This document shows, piece after piece, positions 55,390-64,000 of a stretch of 64,000 nt of DNA. The stretch's first letter is position 1, and each line of letters starts with the position of its first letter. A program made the translations under genes and the position numbers. The DNA is taken from contig AP027304.1 of NCBI GenBank assembly GCA_036322835.1, positions 2,542,001 to 2,606,000 of the forward strand, written 5' to 3'. This DNA is from Tenuifilaceae bacterium CYCD. Lineage in GTDB: Bacteria; Bacteroidota; Bacteroidia; Bacteroidales; Tenuifilaceae. Under the pieces are notes generated by a model. The model had not been told where the DNA came from and did no database searches. It saw nothing but the letters and a program-made list of their open reading frames with translations.

Positions 55390-58300
55390 CTACAGCATGT
55401 TTTGTTTGTTTAGTTCACCTGCGGGTAGTGTTATGGTGAATGTTGTGCCTTTATTTAGTTCACTTGACACTTCTATTTTCCCTGAATTCTTGTCAATAAA
55501 TCGTTTTACCAATTTTAGCCCCAGCCCTGTACCCTTTTCATTATTAGTTCCAGCAGAACTGAAAATTTTTGAATCATCAAAGATGAACTCCAGTTTGTCC
55601 GATGGAATGCCAACGCCAGAATCACTAACTGTGATAATGCAGAGTTGTTCTTGCGTGGTAGCACTTATGGCTATTTTTCCATCAAATGGGGTGAATTTTA
55701 TGGCGTTAGAGAGAATATTCCTGACAATGGTTTTAAACATCATCTCATCAACAAATGCCCTGCATTCCGCCATTATAACTGTTACAAAGGTAATTCGTTT
55801 GGCGGACGCCATCCCCGATAGTAGGGCTTGCGTTTCGGCAATTGGATTAGCAATTTCAACTATTGTAGGTTTGGCTGCCAATTGCCTTTGACTTCGTCCC
55901 CATTCTAGCAGATTTTCTAGCAGATTGAAACTTTCACTGCTAGTGTTGTGGAGCAAACTAATAATTTCTTTTTTTGAATCGTCATCCATGCTGCTAGCAT
56001 TGCTCATATAAAAAGTTAGCATTTGCTCCATACTCCCAATAGGACCTCTCAAGTCGTGTGATATAACTGAGAATAGTTGATCTTTCATGGCGTTAGCCTC
56101 TTTAAGAGATATTTCTGCAAGTTTGGATGTTGTAATATCGGCAAAAGTTATAAGTAAATCAGTTATTCTGTTGTTTGCATCAAGGGCAATTCCTAGATTG
56201 AGTGCTAAATACGAAATATCTCCGGTGGTTTTAATGTGACGAGCCTCTAGGTTTTCTTCAATAGATTCTTTGTTTAATAGTTTTTCAATGATTCTCTTTA
56301 GTTGATCCCTGTCTGACGGGTGAATGTTCTCAATGAAGTTTTCTATTTTGAATGGTGCTTTTTCCCTATCCCATTTAAGTATATCAAAAGCTTCCTCGGA
56401 TATATCCAAATATTTTGTTTCCAAATTCAACCGGCACACTCCAAGGTGGGCTATGTGCTGTGCGTTTTTAAGTTTATTCTGGCTTTCTATAAGGGCATTT
56501 TCTGCTTTTTTTCGGGGCGAGATATCCTCTATTAGCTTAACAAGATGCGTTATATTGCCGTTATTATCCTTAATTGCTTTTACCGCTACATTGCAGTAAA
56601 CGGAAGAGCCGTCTTTCTTTATGAATCTTTTTTCGGAAGTGTAGTTGTCGGTTTTGCGCTGAAGTATGTTGTTAAATAGTTTTAGTTCGTAATCCAAATC
56701 GTTGGGGTGAGTAATTTTATCCCAAGTAGTCTTTTCTAGTTCTTCCGGTTTATACCCTAAAATTTGACATAACTTTGTATTGAATGTTATCCATGTTTTA
56801 TAGATGGTTGTTTCAGCCATTCCAATCAGGTTGGATTCGAAGAATAGCCTGAACTTGAGTTCTCTTTCGGCAAGTCGATTTTCATAGTTCTTACGAGTTG
56901 TATTATCTCGCAGGATTGCAAAGACTTGAGGCGACTCATTCGATAGGAATCTAACAAAGTGTCCCTCAACGAAGAATTCCTCTCCACTTCTTTTTCGATG
57001 TGTGCGTGTTGGTACTCTGTAGTATCCTTTATCAAGGGCGATGTCTAATGCTTGATGGGTATCGTATTCCTGTGCTGAGATTTTTGTGTAGGACATTCCA
57101 ATTGCTTCGTCTCGGGAGTACTCATAAAGTTTTTCAAACGCAAGGTTTACGTCTACAATTGTTTTTGTTATACCGTCAATCAGTATAACAGGATCAATAT
57201 TCGTGTCGAACAAGGCTCTGTATCGGGTTTCTTTCTCGCTTAAAGCGAGTTGGGCTTCTTTCCTGTCGGTGATATCCGAAAGTACCCCCACTATCCGCTC
57301 AACCCTATTATTGTCGTCGAATGATCTTCCTCGGATCAGGAAATGTCGATAGTGGTTGTTGAGTTCATACCGAATCTCAAGATTAATATCCTTAGTGTTT
57401 TCCGATGCTTGCAGAATAGCATTTAAGAATGTTCGTCTATCGTCAGGGTGTATATGGTCTATATATCGCTCCATTGAAAAAGCGCTAATTTGAATGCTGC
57501 CGATACCCAGTATTCGAGATGCCGATTCGGACCAGCGGATGATTTTTGATTTGAGGTCGTATTCCCAACTTGTGATATTGGCAATTTCTTGCGATTCCGT
57601 TAGTAACTTCTTGCTGAGGTTTAATTCTTTTTCGATTAATCCGCGTTGTTCTACTTCCTGTATTAGCTTGTTATTAATATCTTTAAGGATGCTGGTTTGC
57701 CGATTAACTTCATTCTGTGCATCTTGATATGAGTTTAGGAGAGATTGCAAGGCGTTATCCCGCTCATTCAGAATTGCACTTATTGTAATAGAAAAAAGTG
57801 CAATTAAAACTGAAAAATACTGAGCATTGATAATGCTGTTTGGCCATGCGAAGGAGTTAAATGTACTTTTCCCAAAAACACAGTTGAGTACAAACAACGC
57901 CGATAGGAGAAAAATGAAAAAGGTTGATAAATTTAATCGACTCTTTACCACATAAACAATGAATATTGTTATTGCTGCTAGTTGAATTGGAAATAAACTG
58001 AAGGTTGTAGGTATTTTTATAAACCCAATAATGATAGGAATAAGCGTTAGTGCTATTAGCGTGATGATTTTTATGGGAGTGGACTTCCTTTCATTCTGGG
58101 GAAGTTGAGAAGAGTATGAAAGGATGAAGGGTAGTAGTGTGTATAGTGAGACCGAAATACTAGCAAATACAATGTTTAGTGTGTTTAAAAAGTTAAGGTT
58201 TGAACTTATGCCCAAAAGGTAAAATAGCGAGGCAATGATTGTGGATTGTATGATGGCTATACTCCCCGTTGATAAACAGTATTTTTTTAAATCATCAATG

Positions 58301-58632
58301 TAGTATAGGAACGGGCGTTTGTCTTTGTATATAATACTTATTGCTAACGATGCAATTATATCGGTTGATGCAAGAATAACTATTTTAAATGGTGCTATAT
58401 TCAAACTGCTTTGGCATAGAAATGTGGTTAGCAGTAAAATAATACTGCTAATAAGTAATGGTATTATTATTTTCTTTCCGTAAGTGGTTGCAAATCCTAA
58501 ACTTAAAGCGGTGGGAATCCAAAAAACAATTGGGAGATTAGTCAGATTTGATAATAGCAGACAAGCCAGTGATGATGTGGTGTACATTACCACAAATAGG
58601 ACTAAAATCCTTATAGTTAATTTTTTATTCAT
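55390..58632 (-). CDS. MASE1-like multi-PAS sensor histidine kinase
   Basis: 1080 residues. About eight N-terminal membrane helices (1-285) of MASE1 appearance, coiled coil (290-340), then about four PAS/PAC domains (345-465, 465-590, 590-715, 715-840; e.g. HIHPDDRRTFL, TKTIVDVNLAFEKLYEYSRD, PNDLDYELKLFNNIL). Kinase core: FSVISHDLRGPIGSMEQML with the His, N-box VRNILSNAIKFTPFDG, G1 VSDSGVGIPSDKL and G2 NEKGTGLGLKLVKRF. Probably senses a cytoplasmic or membrane signal such as redox or a small ligand. Divergent from the LytTR regulator, which may be its partner, though LytTR regulators normally pair with LytS-type kinases. Confidence 0.9.
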   Translation of the reverse strand: MNKKLTIRILVLFVVMYTTSSLACLLLSNLTNLPIVFWIPTALSLGFATTYGKKIIIPLLISSIILLLTTFLCQSSLNIAPFKIVILASTDIIASLAISIIYKDKRPFLYYIDDLKKYCLSTGSIAIIQSTIIASLFYLLGISSNLNFLNTLNIVFASISVSLYTLLPFILSYSSQLPQNERKSTPIKIITLIALTLIPIIIGFIKIPTTFSLFPIQLAAITIFIVYVVKSRLNLSTFFIFLLSALFVLNCVFGKSTFNSFAWPNSIINAQYFSVLIALFSITISAILNERDNALQSLLNSYQDAQNEVNRQTSILKDINNKLIQEVEQRGLIEKELNLSKKLLTESQEIANITSWEYDLKSKIIRWSESASRILGIGSIQISAFSMERYIDHIHPDDRRTFLNAILQASENTKDINLEIRYELNNHYRHFLIRGRSFDDNNRVERIVGVLSDITDRKEAQLALSEKETRYRALFDTNIDPVILIDGITKTIVDVNLAFEKLYEYSRDEAIGMSYTKISAQEYDTHQALDIALDKGYYRVPTRTHRKRSGEEFFVEGHFVRFLSNESPQVFAILRDNTTRKNYENRLAERELKFRLFFESNLIGMAETTIYKTWITFNTKLCQILGYKPEELEKTTWDKITHPNDLDYELKLFNNILQRKTDNYTSEKRFIKKDGSSVYCNVAVKAIKDNNGNITHLVKLIEDISPRKKAENALIESQNKLKNAQHIAHLGVCRLNLETKYLDISEEAFDILKWDREKAPFKIENFIENIHPSDRDQLKRIIEKLLNKESIEENLEARHIKTTGDISYLALNLGIALDANNRITDLLITFADITTSKLAEISLKEANAMKDQLFSVISHDLRGPIGSMEQMLTFYMSNASSMDDDSKKEIISLLHNTSSESFNLLENLLEWGRSQRQLAAKPTIVEIANPIAETQALLSGMASAKRITFVTVIMAECRAFVDEMMFKTIVRNILSNAIKFTPFDGKIAISATTQEQLCIITVSDSGVGIPSDKLEFIFDDSKIFSSAGTNNEKGTGLGLKLVKRFIDKNSGKIEVSSELNKGTTFTITLPAGELNKQNML

Positions 58633-58796
58633 TAGATTTTGGTCGATAAACAGGTTTTTGTTGAGTGTTTTTTTAAAATAATTACTACTTTTGATATAAT
58701 CAGCTACAAGTTATGCAAATTTTTATTGCTTGTAAAGGAAACTATATAAATCTGAATAAAGTTTGTTAACTAAGTTTTCTCTTTTAAAATATTTTC

Positions 58797-59540
58797 ATGA
58801 GGAAGGAGATAAGAGCCATAATCGTTGATGATGAACCCAACTCCCGCGATATACTGGCTCACCTGTTAAGGTTGGATGGAGGCGTTGTTTTATTAGCGAA
58901 ATGCCAGGATTTGAATGGTGCCATGGATGCCATCAAAGATCACAAGCCTGATGTGATTTTCCTTGATATAGAAATGCCTGGAGGTTCTGGTTTTGAACTT
59001 GTTGAACAGTTAAGTAAGACAGATTTTAATCCGGCGGTTGTTTTTGTTACGGCATACAATCAGTACGCAATAAAAGCTATTAAGTATGCAGCCTTTGATT
59101 ATTTGTTAAAACCAGTAGATTTGGATGATCTGAATCAGACAATCCTGCGCTACAGAAATAGTTTCGATAATCAGGGGTTTAAAGCGAAAGTTGACAGTCT
59201 TTTATCTCAAATTCCCGATTTCCAAAAGATAAAATTTAGCATGCGGAATGGAGTTATATTTATTGATCCTGATGAAATAGTTTGGTGCGAGGCTAGCGGG
59301 AGTTATACTGTTTTGCATTTTCAAGCAAGAAAGGATGAGGTTGTGTCTGTTTCTTTGAAAGATGTTGAAAGCCAACTTGAAGGTTTGCCTTTTTTTAGGG
59401 TGAGCCGTTCCGCGATTATTAATTTAAAATACCTTTCCCGTATCGATAGACGTAATAAAACCTGTATAATCCAAAAATCTGATAAAATTTTTGAGGTTCA
59501 GGGAACTCCAGCCCAATTAAAACTACTAGAAAGCAAATAA
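58797..59540 (+). CDS. LytTR-family response regulator
   Basis: Receiver domain at residues 5-120 (IIVDDEPNSRDIL, phospho-acceptor in DVIFLDIEMPGGSGF, FVTAYNQYAIKAI, DYLLKPVD), then LytTR DNA-binding domain (about 140-245: GVIFIDPDEIVWCEASGSYT and FFRVSRSAIINLKYLSRID). 247 residues. Divergent with 164 bp from the MASE1/PAS kinase gene. Partner and targets not determined. Confidence 0.92.
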   Translation: MRKEIRAIIVDDEPNSRDILAHLLRLDGGVVLLAKCQDLNGAMDAIKDHKPDVIFLDIEMPGGSGFELVEQLSKTDFNPAVVFVTAYNQYAIKAIKYAAFDYLLKPVDLDDLNQTILRYRNSFDNQGFKAKVDSLLSQIPDFQKIKFSMRNGVIFIDPDEIVWCEASGSYTVLHFQARKDEVVSVSLKDVESQLEGLPFFRVSRSAIINLKYLSRIDRRNKTCIIQKSDKIFEVQGTPAQLKLLESK

Positions 59541-59693
59541 AAAGTGATTTATTCGTAAACTGAAAGTGGAAGTTCGTATGCGAAAAATAGCATTTCGTAA
59601 GTTATCTCACACTAATCAATCTTTCATAAATAATACTAACGCAAATTGTTTTAAAAAATATATAACTTGGAGGGCACCTAATAAACTGCTGAA

Positions 59694-60128
59694 ATGTCGT
59701 TCATGCAAGATTTTAATTGGAAAGATAAACTTATTCTGATTGTTGATGACGATCATGCCAGCCTTCTATTGTTGGAAATTATTATTGCAAAAACAGGAGC
59801 CAAAATGATTGTGGCTGATTGCGGTAAAAGGGCTCTTGAAATCTTCTTAAATACAAAGGGTATAGATCTCATTTTGATGGACATCAAAATGGAAGGGATG
59901 AATGGATTGGAGGTTACCCGTTTAATTAGGAAAATTGATTCTAATATTCCAATCATTGCTCAAACAGCATGTGTAATAGCCGGCGATAAAGATAATTGCT
60001 TACGCGCTGGCTGTAACGATTATATTTCGAAGCCTATTATAACCGAAGAGTTACTTCAAATTGTGGATAAGTATATTGGCGTTAGTGCCGATAATTATAC
60101 CGTGAATAAGACTTTCTCAGAGAATTAA
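59694..60128 (+). CDS. Single-domain response regulator (receiver only)
   Basis: CheY-like protein of 144 residues. Acidic pocket ILIVDDDHASLLLLE, phospho-acceptor Asp in DLILMDIKMEGMNG, PIIAQTA and Lys in DYISKPI are intact. No output domain. It may take phosphate from one of the kinases nearby (55390 or 52173) in a relay. It stands alone, 153 bp after the LytTR gene and 135 bp before the potassium transporter. Confidence 0.9.
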   Translation: MSFMQDFNWKDKLILIVDDDHASLLLLEIIIAKTGAKMIVADCGKRALEIFLNTKGIDLILMDIKMEGMNGLEVTRLIRKIDSNIPIIAQTACVIAGDKDNCLRAGCNDYISKPIITEELLQIVDKYIGVSADNYTVNKTFSEN

Positions 60129-60263
60129 TTCCTAGATCATTTTGAATATTCGATACCTGTAGATAAAGTTTTTTGAATCTTTATGAAATCTTTATGCGGA
60201 TAAGTAAATCTTAATACTCTCTTTATTCTTTTCACCGCAACTTTGTGTATATGTAAGCACAAA

Positions 60264-61844
60264 ATGAAAAGGTTAAAAACTTTATCAACAATTCTTAAGC
60301 AAGTAGGAAATCTACTTATTCTCCTAAGTTTTGTAGTAATAATCCCTGCGTTAGTTTCTTTAATTTATAGAGAGTGGTATTCTGCAATTGGATTTATCAT
60401 TTCAGCAGCACTTATAGTTACCGTGGGAGTGCTACTCACAATAATTTTTAAAAAGTCAGATGATGTTCAGTACACTAATGCATTGATTGTTGTTGCTGCT
60501 GGATGGTTTGGCTTTGTTCTATTTGGTGGACTCCCATTTTGGGTAGTAGCGCATATTACGCCCGTAGAGGTTATGAATGGATTTATTCCTCATGGAGCAA
60601 ATTATGCCGTTTCGAGTTTGATTTATTTCAGGAATCCTTTGCACTGTTTGTTTGAGAGCATGAGTGCTTTTACAACAACTGGTTTATCAATGGCAGTCCA
60701 CGAGCCCTCAGTTGGTAAAGGAATACTTTTTTATAGGTCAATTGCGAGTTGGTCGGGCGGTGCTGGGTTTGTTGTATTGTCACTAGCCATTTTTAAGCAT
60801 ACGTCAGGAAAGGGGGCTATGCTACTTTATGGGTCTGAATCAACAGGTGAGAAATTAGCCTCACGTGTTATAGAGACTGCCCGATCTATATGGAAGTCAT
60901 ATTTGGTTATCACAATTTTTGCTTTTCTGTATTTGGTTATAGGAACTCGAATAATTCTACCTGATTATCCATTCACCGAAAATATATTCGATTCAATTAA
61001 TCATGCCATGGCGGGTATTTGTACAGGTGGCTTTAGTACGTTGGATGACCACATGGCAACCTATAATTCTCCCCAAATGGAAATGCTTTACCTGCTTCCA
61101 ATGATTTTGGGAACATTTTCATTGCCTTTTTACTACAAGGTTTTATTTAAAGGGAAAATAAGTCAGGTTTGGAAGGATATCCAAACGAGGTCGTTAATTG
61201 CTCTATTTGTAGTTGGAAGTGTAATTCAGATTTATTTATTAGCAGAGGCCTCAAGTGTATCTAATCCAGTTCGTGAGGGTATATTCCAGTTTGTAAGTGC
61301 ACTGTCAACAACTGGGTGGCAAACGGCTAATATTATACACTGGGATTGGCTTTCAATTGTGTACATATGTGCTGTTGCCATGTTTATAGGCGGAGCATCT
61401 GGGGCAACTGTAGGTGGAATAAAAATGATTAGAGCTCTAATTATTAAAAAAGGATTGCAGTGGCAGGTTAGTAAAGTTTTTTTAACTAGGCATACTGTTA
61501 AAACAATTCATTTTAATGGAAGAACAATTCTCCCTGACGAAATGAATGAGGAATTTACTAAATCAGCAGCAATGGCAATTTTGTTCTTTTTATTGATCAT
61601 TGGCTCATCTATTGCCACAATGATAATTACCAATGGTCAGTTTCGGTTTGTTGATGCATTGTTTGAGGCATCTTCGGCTCAGGGGACAGTGGGACTTTCG
61701 TCTGGAATTACTTGCCCTGAAATGTCACCAGTGGTTGAGGGCATTTACATTTTTCAAATGTGGACTGGAAGGCTTGAAATTATAGCTGTATTTGCTTTAA
61801 TTAGGGCTATTATTTGGGGAATAAATCCGAGTAGCGTAAAATAA
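60264..61844 (+). CDS. trkH: TrkH/KtrB-type potassium uptake protein
   Basis: Membrane subunit for K+ (Na+-coupled) import. Multiple membrane helices with the four P-loop filter regions: MSAFTTTGLSMA, AGICTGGFSTLD, VSALSTTGWQTAN and ASSAQGTVGLSSG. SIASWSGGAGFVVLSLAIF is also typical. About 526 residues from the ATG at 60264 (a TTG seven codons upstream gives an implausible start CICKHK). No TrkA/KtrA regulatory subunit is in the window. Followed by KdpDE-like genes, implying potassium-responsive control. Confidence 0.9.
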   Translation: MKRLKTLSTILKQVGNLLILLSFVVIIPALVSLIYREWYSAIGFIISAALIVTVGVLLTIIFKKSDDVQYTNALIVVAAGWFGFVLFGGLPFWVVAHITPVEVMNGFIPHGANYAVSSLIYFRNPLHCLFESMSAFTTTGLSMAVHEPSVGKGILFYRSIASWSGGAGFVVLSLAIFKHTSGKGAMLLYGSESTGEKLASRVIETARSIWKSYLVITIFAFLYLVIGTRIILPDYPFTENIFDSINHAMAGICTGGFSTLDDHMATYNSPQMEMLYLLPMILGTFSLPFYYKVLFKGKISQVWKDIQTRSLIALFVVGSVIQIYLLAEASSVSNPVREGIFQFVSALSTTGWQTANIIHWDWLSIVYICAVAMFIGGASGATVGGIKMIRALIIKKGLQWQVSKVFLTRHTVKTIHFNGRTILPDEMNEEFTKSAAMAILFFLLIIGSSIATMIITNGQFRFVDALFEASSAQGTVGLSSGITCPEMSPVVEGIYIFQMWTGRLEIIAVFALIRAIIWGINPSSVK

Positions 61845-61894
61845 TTAGTTGTGTATTTCATATAAATGTAACTTTACATGAGATAATTTACTAG

Positions 61895-63424
61895 ATGAAA
61901 CCACGAAAGAATAATAGTAAGCCTAATCTTATCTCTTGGGATTCAATATTATTTCAGTATTCAGTTGCTGTTTTTGTAGTTGTTGTAACTGCCTTGATTT
62001 GTATTCCTATTGCCAGTGCTCAGGGATATCATGTTGTTTCATTTATAATGCTATTTGTAGTTTCCACACTTGCAACAATTCTCGGTATAGGTCCGATACT
62101 TTTGGCATCAACGTTAAGTTCTTTGATTTGGAACTTTTTTTTCATTCCTCCTCATTACACATTTCATATCAGTAAAACTGAGGATATTCTTCTGTTTTTT
62201 ATGTTCTTCTTTATAGCTTTGCTAAATGGCACATTTACATCACGGTTGAGAAAACAGGAGAAAATAACTCGCGATAGAGAGGCAAGAACCAACTCATTAT
62301 TTCAGTTAACCAAAGATCTTTCAAAAGCGGTTGGGATTGATGAGGTGCAAAGGGTTACTGAAGCAAACTTGGAGAAATATTTTAGTGTTAGTTCTTTTTT
62401 GATTCTTCAGGATGGAAATAATTTATTGGAGAATAAAAACAGGCTAAATGCTGAAAATAAATTAAGTTCTACGGAATTTAAGGTGGCAAGTTGGGTTTTT
62501 GAGAACTCAAAAAAGGCAGGGAAGCATACTGAGGATTTTCCTTCGGCATTTTACACTTACTATCCGTTGGTGGGGACAAGAATAGTTCCTGGAGTTTTGG
62601 CCATTAAATTGGAAGAACCTTTTGTTGGAGATAAAATAGCCTTTTGGAACGCTTTTATAACTCTAATATCGAATGCTTTAGAACGAGAGTTTTTGGGAGA
62701 ACTTGTGCAAAAGGGTAAAATTCTTGAGGAGTCAGATAAACTCTATAAAACGTTATTTAGTTCAATTTCTCACGAACTTAGGATTCCTGTCGCAACAATA
62801 ATGGGCGCGTCAGATACATTGATGACATTACAATCTAACAGTAAGATTCAGTCAGAACTAAATTACGAGATTTCGATTGCATCGTTACGTTTGAACAGGC
62901 TTATCGAGAATCTTTTGAATATGTCGAGGTTAGAAAGTGGAAGGATAAGCATAAGGCTCGATTGGTACGATATAAACGATTTGCTTAATAAAGTTGTAGA
63001 TGAATTGAAGGAGGAGTTGAAACCCTTTAGGCTAAGCATAAATATTCAGGACGAAATGCCATTGGTTCGTTTTGACTTTGGGCTGATGGAGCAGGTTCTT
63101 TATAATTTGGTGTTGAATGCATGTCAGCATGCTCCCTTGAAATCGAGCATCAGGTTAAATGTTAGGCATAATGGTGGAATGTTGATAATTGAAGTGCTCG
63201 ATAGGGGAGCCGGTTTTCCCGAAGGTGCATTAAGTTGTCTTTTCGATAAGTTCTATAGAGTTTCTGGAAGCAAAACGGGAGGATTAGGTTTAGGGTTATC
63301 AATAGTTAAAGGTTTTGTAGATGCGCATAAAGGGAATGTTTCTGTTGGAAATAGGAAAAATGGAGGTGCTAAGTTCACGGTGAAAATTCCAACTCCCGAT
63401 TCCGTAATTGAGGAGATAAGTTGA
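61895..63424 (+). CDS. KdpD-like sensor histidine kinase (DUF4118, no N-terminal KdpD/Usp domains)
   Basis: 509 residues. Four membrane helices (about 20-120) of the DUF4118 KdpD type with SLIWNFFFIPPHYTFHI, a GAF-like linker (about 140-260), then kinase core: FSSISHELRIPVATIMG with the His, N-box YNLVLNACQHAPL, G1 VLDRGAGFPEG and G2 SKTGGLGLGLSIVKGF. The large N-terminal KdpD sensor and universal-stress domains of E. coli are absent. 51 bp after trkH and 6 bp before its response regulator. Confidence 0.9.
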   Translation: MKPRKNNSKPNLISWDSILFQYSVAVFVVVVTALICIPIASAQGYHVVSFIMLFVVSTLATILGIGPILLASTLSSLIWNFFFIPPHYTFHISKTEDILLFFMFFFIALLNGTFTSRLRKQEKITRDREARTNSLFQLTKDLSKAVGIDEVQRVTEANLEKYFSVSSFLILQDGNNLLENKNRLNAENKLSSTEFKVASWVFENSKKAGKHTEDFPSAFYTYYPLVGTRIVPGVLAIKLEEPFVGDKIAFWNAFITLISNALEREFLGELVQKGKILEESDKLYKTLFSSISHELRIPVATIMGASDTLMTLQSNSKIQSELNYEISIASLRLNRLIENLLNMSRLESGRISIRLDWYDINDLLNKVVDELKEELKPFRLSINIQDEMPLVRFDFGLMEQVLYNLVLNACQHAPLKSSIRLNVRHNGGMLIIEVLDRGAGFPEGALSCLFDKFYRVSGSKTGGLGLGLSIVKGFVDAHKGNVSVGNRKNGGAKFTVKIPTPDSVIEEIS

Positions 63425-63430
63425 TTTGAT

Positions 63431-64000
63431 ATGAATGAGATTGATACAATATTGATTATTGATGATGAAATTCAAATCCGTAGATTGCTAGAAATAACGC
63501 TATCTGCAAATGGTTTTAATGTAATACATTCAATGAATGGGAAGGATGGATTGGTTGATGCGGCTACCCACAATCCTTCAATTATAATACTCGACTTGGG
63601 CTTGCCGGATATTGATGGGCAGGCTATTTTAAAAAGATTGAGGGAATGGTACAGCAGACCAATAATTATTCTGTCAGTGCGTAATTCGGAGGATGATATA
63701 ATAACAGCGCTTGATAATGGTGCTAACGATTATATTACAAAGCCTTTTAGGAGTGGCGAGTTGCTGGCTCGTATTCGTGTTGCGAAAAGGTTTAGCGAGA
63801 TTAATCAGAATGAGCCAGTACTAGAGTTTGAAAACCTTTCTGTTGATTTTATAAACCATATTGCTCGGAAAGGCGATGAAATTCTTAAGTTAACATCCAC
63901 AGAGTTTTCTTTATTGAGTCTTTTTGTTAAGAATCGTGGACGAGTTCTAACCCACAAGTTTATTCTAAGGCAAGTGTGGGGATTTGGGTACGTTGATCAA
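63431..64000 (+). CDS. KdpE-like OmpR-family response regulator, 3' end beyond window
   Basis: 190 codons are open to the last base. Receiver: ILIIDDEIQIRRLLEITL, phospho-acceptor in IIILDLGLPDIDGQ, IIILSVRN and DYITKPF; then the start of an OmpR/PhoB winged helix (LKLTSTEFSLLSLFVKNRGR and LTHKFILRQVWG, HSMNGKDGL being in the receiver). The ILDLGLPDIDG and IILSVRNSEDD motifs are characteristic of KdpE. It needs about 35 further residues. Immediately follows the KdpD-like kinase, with which it forms a two-component pair. Confidence 0.92.
   Translation, partial: MNEIDTILIIDDEIQIRRLLEITLSANGFNVIHSMNGKDGLVDAATHNPSIIILDLGLPDIDGQAILKRLREWYSRPIIILSVRNSEDDIITALDNGANDYITKPFRSGELLARIRVAKRFSEINQNEPVLEFENLSVDFINHIARKGDEILKLTSTEFSLLSLFVKNRGRVLTHKFILRQVWGFGYVDQ

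Overview
The window looks like a chromosomal segment of a free-living or sediment-type member of the Bacteroidota, probably Bacteroidales-like and oxygen-avoiding. The support is family content: a 286-residue primary sigma factor without region 1.1; the bamD / omega-like subunit / coaBC / DUF4835 / recN gene string; paired TPR and outer-membrane barrel genes; Bacteroidota-type promoters (TAnnTTTG at -7) in front of several genes; no recognisable Shine-Dalgarno usage; and a rubrerythrin. I cannot place it to genus. DNA is AT-rich, and most genes are housekeeping or envelope/signalling genes.

Layout. 0-10 kb: the edge of a sulfotransferase gene, an oligopeptidase B-type lipoprotein peptidase, a small 42-bp repeat array, rubrerythrin, an orphan chemoreceptor, an orphan LuxR-type response regulator and mutS2. 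10-18 kb: a three-gene deacetylase / FemAB-like / GNAT cluster, ftsE, a flavoprotein, an rRNA methyltransferase, endonuclease III and tRNA-Pro(GGG). 18-30 kb: trxB, an alpha-oxoamine synthase, the bamD-rpoZ-coaBC-DUF4835-recN operon, fabI, the primary sigma gene, an HtrA protease, a SiaC-like phosphoprotein and dapF.

30-41 kb is the accessory and most interesting part. First comes a four-helix-bundle gene broken by a one-base frameshift and bracketed by inverted arrays of a 9-bp repeat; a second pair of facing arrays without a gene lies at 15.5 kb. Next is an envelope locus: two paralogous small secreted beta proteins, a very large outer-membrane protein (barrel, prealbumin-like repeats, OmpA domain) cut in two by a 999-bp IS1595-type element, a TPR-SpoIIE phosphatase, a PapD-like chaperone-like protein and a MORN-repeat protein. 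Removing the IS and one copy of its 8-bp target duplication restores a single 1172-residue frame. The set resembles a chaperone/usher-like surface-fibre system; that function is inference.

41-64 kb: gyrB, a conserved TPR/outer-membrane pair, pirin and isopentenyl-diphosphate isomerase, a Cu+ P-type ATPase, then a signalling-rich stretch: a TPR histidine kinase sharing its input module with the SpoIIE phosphatase, a cytidylate-kinase-like protein, MntP, a MASE1/multi-PAS kinase, a LytTR regulator, a receiver-only protein, and a TrkH potassium transporter followed by a KdpD-like kinase and a KdpE-like regulator that runs off the window end.
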